Source: Clostridiales bacterium (GTDB lineage: Bacteria > Bacillota > Clostridia > Christensenellales > Borkfalkiaceae). Taken from it: DNA of 10,579 bases. Of this stretch, positions 8,333-10,579 are shown piece after piece. The DNA is taken from contig DOCD01000115.1 of NCBI GenBank assembly GCA_003503945.1, forward strand, positions 5,684 to 16,262. Reading direction: 5' to 3'. A program made the position numbers and the translations under genes. The notes beneath the pieces were generated by a model, which was given only the letters and a program-made list of their open reading frames with translations, did not search any database and had not been told where the DNA came from. Within the stretch, counting starts at the first letter, position 1; each line of letters begins with the position of its first letter.

Positions 8333-8338
8333 CCTCCT
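8333..8338 (-). promoter_or_regulatory. Consensus AGGAGG ribosome site that fixes a GTG start
   Basis: A perfect AGGAGG lies 7 bases before the GTG at 8325 and directly follows the U-tract of the upstream hairpin. No ATG is nearby in frame, so this site supports GTG as the true start. Its contact with the terminator-like element means anything that changes that hairpin could also affect ribosome access. Confidence 0.85.
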
Positions 8339-8376
8339 AAAAAATAAAATCACCAAAACGAAGCGTTTTAGTGATT
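8339..8376 (-). terminator. Intrinsic terminator-like hairpin in the hydrolase leader
   Basis: On the minus strand AATCACTAAAACG (8376-8364), a CTT loop, and CGTTTTGGTGATT (8360-8348) form a 13-bp stem with a single G-U wobble, followed by TTATTTTTTA. This is the shape of a Rho-independent terminator. It lies 52 bases after the kinase stop and ends at the hydrolase ribosome site. It may simply end the two-component transcript. Because a candidate promoter lies upstream of it rather than downstream, it could also act as an attenuator for the hydrolase operon. Confidence 0.7.
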
Positions 8377-8385
8377 GCATTTTAT

Positions 8386-8391
8386 ATTATA
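8386..8391 (-). promoter_or_regulatory. Candidate -10 element for the hydrolase operon
   Basis: A perfect TATAAT sits in the AT-rich spacer after the kinase gene. No convincing -35 is found 16-18 bases upstream; that stretch reads AAAAGG. The nearest TTG-type hexamer, TTGGTA at 8415-8420, is 23 bases away. A start about 7 bases downstream would put the terminator-like hairpin at the very 5' end of the mRNA. The lack of a -35 could mean an activator-dependent promoter, or the match may be chance in AT-rich DNA. Confidence 0.35.
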
Positions 8392-8427
8392 TATTTAATT
8401 TTTTTAAACCTTTTTACCAAAATTGAT

Positions 8428-9729
8428 TTATTTGTTACCCATTTTGTCATCAAAAAACAAAATCATCAAAGAGAATCTGTCATTTTCTATCGCAAAGTCT
8501 ATTTCACCGTTATATTTTTCAACTATCATTTTAATACTTTTTACACCGAAACCATGGTTTGCTTTATCGGCTTTAGTAGTCTGCGGCAATCCGTCTATAA
8601 TTTCGGGTGCTGTTACATAACTGTTTTCAATCAAAATTTTACATATTCCGTCTTTACCGCTTACTCTTAATATAATTACCCTTTTATCGAGCTCGGATTG
8701 CTTTGCCGCTTCAATAGCGTTATCCAGGGCGTTGCCGAACAACGAATATAAATCCGCCTTGTGCATAAAAGACAGATTATCCCCGTCTATGATATAAGTA
8801 AAATCTATATTGTGCCTATCGCAAAGCAGACTTTTTTCCTTGATAATTATATCGATACTTTTGTTGCCTGTATTCATATTGGAGTCGTAAATTAAAATAT
8901 CGCGTTCAAGCGAGGATATAACTTGTTGAAATTCAACCCCCTGCCCCGTTTCCTTTAACATAATAAGCTGATGTTTAAGGTTATGGCATTTTCTGTTTAT
9001 AGACTCTATATTTTCGTCAGCATTGCGCATTTGCTCGTTACTGATAGCCAACATATATTCAAGCTTTTGCTTTTCATCTTTATCTTGCATCATGCGGTTT
9101 ATAACGAAAGGTAATGCAATAAGCACTGCGCATATTACTAATCGCAAAATATGCAATGCATTTGTAAACCAGCCTTGATTAAAGAAAATATTGTTAGCAA
9201 ATAAAACGAAAAATATATTAACACTGGCAAGCAGTGCAACAATTACCTTATAATTAAAAAGTTGGTTTAGTCGGTTTGTCTTTTGCGCAACCGTAAAATA
9301 TATACATACACCCAAAGCCACGCGCATAAGTATTAAAACAATATATAAAATGATCTTATTTTCTATATTATTAATACTTAACCCTTGCCGAATATTAAAT
9401 ATAGTATGTTCAAAAACATACGCTATGGACTGAAATAGAAAAGCCTGTAAAACCGATATTTTAAAACAAAACCAAACCGATAGTACGGCAACCAACCACA
9501 CTATTACGTACGGCAAAGTTTTTATATATGCTTGTATAGTAATACTGCCCATATCAAAGAAATTTCTGAATATATCGCTGCTTAAAAATACACAGACAGC
9601 TATTACAGGTATCAATCTGACAAAAAACAGTTTACGCTTTTCCTGTTTAAGGCAAACCAAAAACGCATATACGAAAAGAGTTATACTGTAGATGTTTGCG
9701 TAACGCAATATTTCTTTAAAAACTTCCAT
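8428..9729 (-). CDS. GHKL-type (agr-like) sensor histidine kinase
   Basis: This 433-residue protein is an integral-membrane sensor kinase. The N-terminal half has about six hydrophobic helices (near 14-28, 37-52, 68-92, 126-147, 161-182 and 190-212), the layout of AgrC-like sensors, with no extracellular ligand domain. After a coiled linker (about 213-245) comes RKCHNLKHQL, where His249 is the likely phosphorylated residue. The ATP-binding domain has an N-box, GNALDNAIEAA (332-342), and a G-box, HGFGVKSIK (392-400), of the HATPase_c_5/GHKL type. It starts 2 bases after the stop of the response regulator gene, so the two are translationally coupled and should form one phosphorelay. In the known agr systems the ligand is a cyclic peptide made by AgrB/AgrD; neither is in this window, so the signal is unknown. 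Next downstream are the GH3 surface genes, which makes a glycan-linked signal conceivable but unproven. Confidence 0.93.
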   Translation of the reverse strand: MEVFKEILRYANIYSITLFVYAFLVCLKQEKRKLFFVRLIPVIAVCVFLSSDIFRNFFDMGSITIQAYIKTLPYVIVWLVAVLSVWFCFKISVLQAFLFQSIAYVFEHTIFNIRQGLSINNIENKIILYIVLILMRVALGVCIYFTVAQKTNRLNQLFNYKVIVALLASVNIFFVLFANNIFFNQGWFTNALHILRLVICAVLIALPFVINRMMQDKDEKQKLEYMLAISNEQMRNADENIESINRKCHNLKHQLIMLKETGQGVEFQQVISSLERDILIYDSNMNTGNKSIDIIIKEKSLLCDRHNIDFTYIIDGDNLSFMHKADLYSLFGNALDNAIEAAKQSELDKRVIILRVSGKDGICKILIENSYVTAPEIIDGLPQTTKADKANHGFGVKSIKMIVEKYNGEIDFAIENDRFSLMILFFDDKMGNK

Positions 9730-9731
9730 AT

Positions 9732-10433
9732 TCAGTTTCTCCGGGAAACATCAAAAAAAGCCTTAAAAAACTCCTTTCGGCGGGGGCGGCTCATTTTTAA
9801 ACAATCGTTACCTACGTAAACCATATCGTCTTTTATGTTTTTTATATGATTTAAATTTACAAGATAACCTGAATTGCAAAATGCAAACCCAAAAGGTATA
9901 AGCTGCTCTGAAACATTTTTCAAGGTTATCCACATCTCCGAAACTTTATCGCCTGTATGGAATATGCACTTATGATTTTTTACTTCAACAAAATCTATAT
10001 CGTTGACTTTTAAACGCATTTTTTCATTTTGGCTTACAAGTGTTATTTCCGCCCCGACCTTATTTCTTGCAATTTCCAAAACGCGTTTAAAATGAAAAGC
10101 AAATACATCGTAGACAATAGGTTTCAGCAAAAAATCACTTGCGTCTACACTATATCCGTCTATGGCATACTGCTTAAGGCGCGTAACGAATACTAAAGTT
10201 ACCGCCTCGTCAATCTCGCGTAGCTTTGCTGAAACATTAATACCGTTTTTATACGGCATATCAACGTCCATAAATATAAGGTCATAAATAGACGAATATT
10301 TATCAAGAAAGTCCATACCGTCTTTAAAACGCTTCACCGTACAGCAAAGATTATTTTCCTTCATATACCTGTTTATACACGATTCTAAATTTTCGGCATC
10401 GGCATCGGTATCTTCTACTATTGCTATATTCAT
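9732..10433 (-). CDS. LytTR-family response regulator (AgrA/LytR-like)
   Basis: This 233-residue protein is a DNA-binding response regulator. The receiver domain (about 1-120) has the acidic pair Glu7-Asp8, the phosphorylation site Asp56 in FMDVDMP, Thr84 and Lys104 followed by Pro. A LytTR DNA-binding domain (about 128-228) follows, with VKNHKCIFHT and GFAFCNSGYLVNLNHIKNI as the family-typical segments. The frame is open 24 codons further upstream, to an ATG at 10505, but I chose the ATG at 10433: MNIAIVED is the standard receiver start and AAAGGAG lies 6 bases before it. The longer form would also begin about where transcription is predicted to start and would encode the palindromes. The protein should be phosphorylated by the kinase encoded 2 bases downstream. 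LytTR proteins usually bind spaced direct repeats; the tandem repeat upstream of this gene's promoter is a candidate site for autoregulation. Its other targets are unknown; the GH3 operon is the obvious guess. Confidence 0.94.
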   Translation of the reverse strand: MNIAIVEDTDADAENLESCINRYMKENNLCCTVKRFKDGMDFLDKYSSIYDLIFMDVDMPYKNGINVSAKLREIDEAVTLVFVTRLKQYAIDGYSVDASDFLLKPIVYDVFAFHFKRVLEIARNKVGAEITLVSQNEKMRLKVNDIDFVEVKNHKCIFHTGDKVSEMWITLKNVSEQLIPFGFAFCNSGYLVNLNHIKNIKDDMVYVGNDCLKMSRPRRKEFFKAFFDVSRRN

Positions 10434-10439
10434 ATTTTT

Positions 10440-10446
10440 CTCCTTT
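10440..10446 (-). promoter_or_regulatory. Ribosome site deciding the response regulator start
   Basis: AAAGGAG lies 6 bases before the ATG at 10433, which identifies that codon as the start rather than the in-frame ATG at 10505, which has no such site. The surrounding string ATGTAAAGGAG also contains an out-of-frame ATG directly followed by TAA. The same 12-base string, TCTCCTTTACAT on the plus strand, recurs at 23-34, where no start codon follows. Confidence 0.85.
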
Positions 10447-10459
10447 ACATAAAAGCTAA

Positions 10460-10500
10460 TTGCGCGTTCGCGAATACGAACGCGCAAGGGTGCACCCTTG
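10460..10500 (-). promoter_or_regulatory. Two overlapping palindromes in the two-component leader
   Basis: CAAGGGTGCACCCTTG (10485-10500) is a perfect 16-bp palindrome. TTGCGCGTTCG (10460-10470) and CGAACGCGCAA (10477-10487) form an 11-bp perfect stem with a 6-base loop. The two share 3 bases, so both cannot form fully in one RNA. They fill the leader between the predicted transcription start (about 10502) and the ribosome site, and are GC-rich in an AT-rich region. They could be an operator on DNA, a 5' protective hairpin, or a switch affecting translation of the regulator. No U-run follows, so a terminator is unlikely. Confidence 0.65.
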
Positions 10501-10508
10501 ACCATCCT

Positions 10509-10537
10509 ATTATAATACTTAGTTTTGAAAATTGCAA
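10509..10537 (-). promoter_or_regulatory. Sigma-A-like promoter for the two-component genes
   Basis: On the minus strand TTGCAA (10537-10532) and TATAAT (10514-10509) are separated by 17 bases, matching a housekeeping promoter with a perfect -10 and a four-of-six -35. Transcription would begin near 10502, at the edge of the 16-bp palindrome. The DNA upstream is A/T-rich, as for a promoter UP region. Confidence 0.7.
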
Positions 10538-10551
10538 TACTAATTTTTTTA

Positions 10552-10571
10552 CAAAAATTATCAAAAATTAT
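10552..10571 (-). repeat. 10-bp tandem repeat upstream of the promoter, candidate regulator site
   Basis: CAAAAATTAT occurs twice back to back (10552-10561 and 10562-10571), one helical turn apart. The block lies about 50-69 bases upstream of the predicted transcription start, a usual position for an activator. TACAAA also recurs 21 bases apart (10550 and 10571), close to the spacing of LytTR direct repeats. The window ends at 10579, so the full site may be cut off. Chance repetition in AT-rich DNA cannot be excluded. Confidence 0.4.
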
Positions 10572-10579
10572 ACAAACAC

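Noticed and set aside
8396..8406. An 11-base string, TAATTTTTTTA on the plus strand, shared by the two promoter regions (also at 10541-10551)
   Set aside because: It is nearly all A/T and lies at different distances from the two -10 elements, so a shared regulator site is not supported.
8326..8427. BglG/LicT-type antitermination (RAT) site before the GH3 genes
   Set aside because: The leader does not match the conserved RAT sequence, and no BglG-like gene is present.
8428..10433. Complete agr quorum-sensing locus
   Set aside because: Only the kinase and regulator are present; no AgrB-like membrane peptidase or AgrD-like peptide could be found in any frame here.
9732..10505. Longer response regulator starting at the ATG at 10505
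   Set aside because: The extra 24 residues cover the palindromic leader and lie at or before the predicted transcription start, and there is no ribosome site there. MNIAIVED at 10433 with AAAGGAG is the normal start.

Overview
The window holds five genes, all on the minus strand and closely spaced. Reading in the direction of transcription (from high to low coordinates) they are: a LytTR-type response regulator (9732-10433), its GHKL sensor histidine kinase (8428-9729), a lipoprotein glycoside hydrolase family 3 (GH3) enzyme on a collagen-like stalk (4813-8325), a modular carbohydrate-binding-like lipoprotein (3231-4736), and a second GH3 enzyme with a membrane helix at each end (151-3219). 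No RNA gene, CRISPR array, insertion sequence or phage gene is visible, and no gene-free stretch exceeds about 150 bases.

Organism: strong AGGAGG-type ribosome sites, lipobox signal peptides, an agr-like LytTR/GHKL pair, Listeria-Bacteroides (Flg_new/InlB-type) repeats, moderately AT-rich DNA and GH3 enzymes with reversed domain order point to a Gram-positive Bacillota member. It is probably an uncultured gut or rumen Clostridia lineage. This is inference from gene content; no taxonomic marker is present.

Layout: the far right (10434-10579) is the control region of the two-component system. It has a good sigma-A-like promoter, a 10-bp tandem repeat just upstream of it, and two overlapping palindromes predicted at the very 5' end of the mRNA. 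The regulator and kinase genes are 2 bases apart. Between the kinase and the first hydrolase (8326-8427) lie a candidate promoter with a good -10 only and an intrinsic-terminator-like hairpin whose U-tract runs into the hydrolase ribosome site. The three surface-protein genes then form a likely operon: 76 bases with a 12-bp stem-loop between the first two, and 11 bases with the ribosome site touching the previous stop codon between the last two. The left edge (1-150) has a structured GC-rich repeat cluster and a 24-bp perfect palindrome that probably marks the operon end.

How the parts may work together: the three secreted proteins look like a surface glycan-processing set. Two exo-acting GH3 enzymes are held outside the cell by different anchors, one lipid plus stalk and one double-membrane-spanning, and a lipoprotein with a CBM6/35-like C-terminal domain could hold the substrate. 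The adjacent two-component system has no agrB/agrD-like partner in the window and may control these genes, but regulation is inferred from position only. No sugar transporter or specific substrate can be read from this window.
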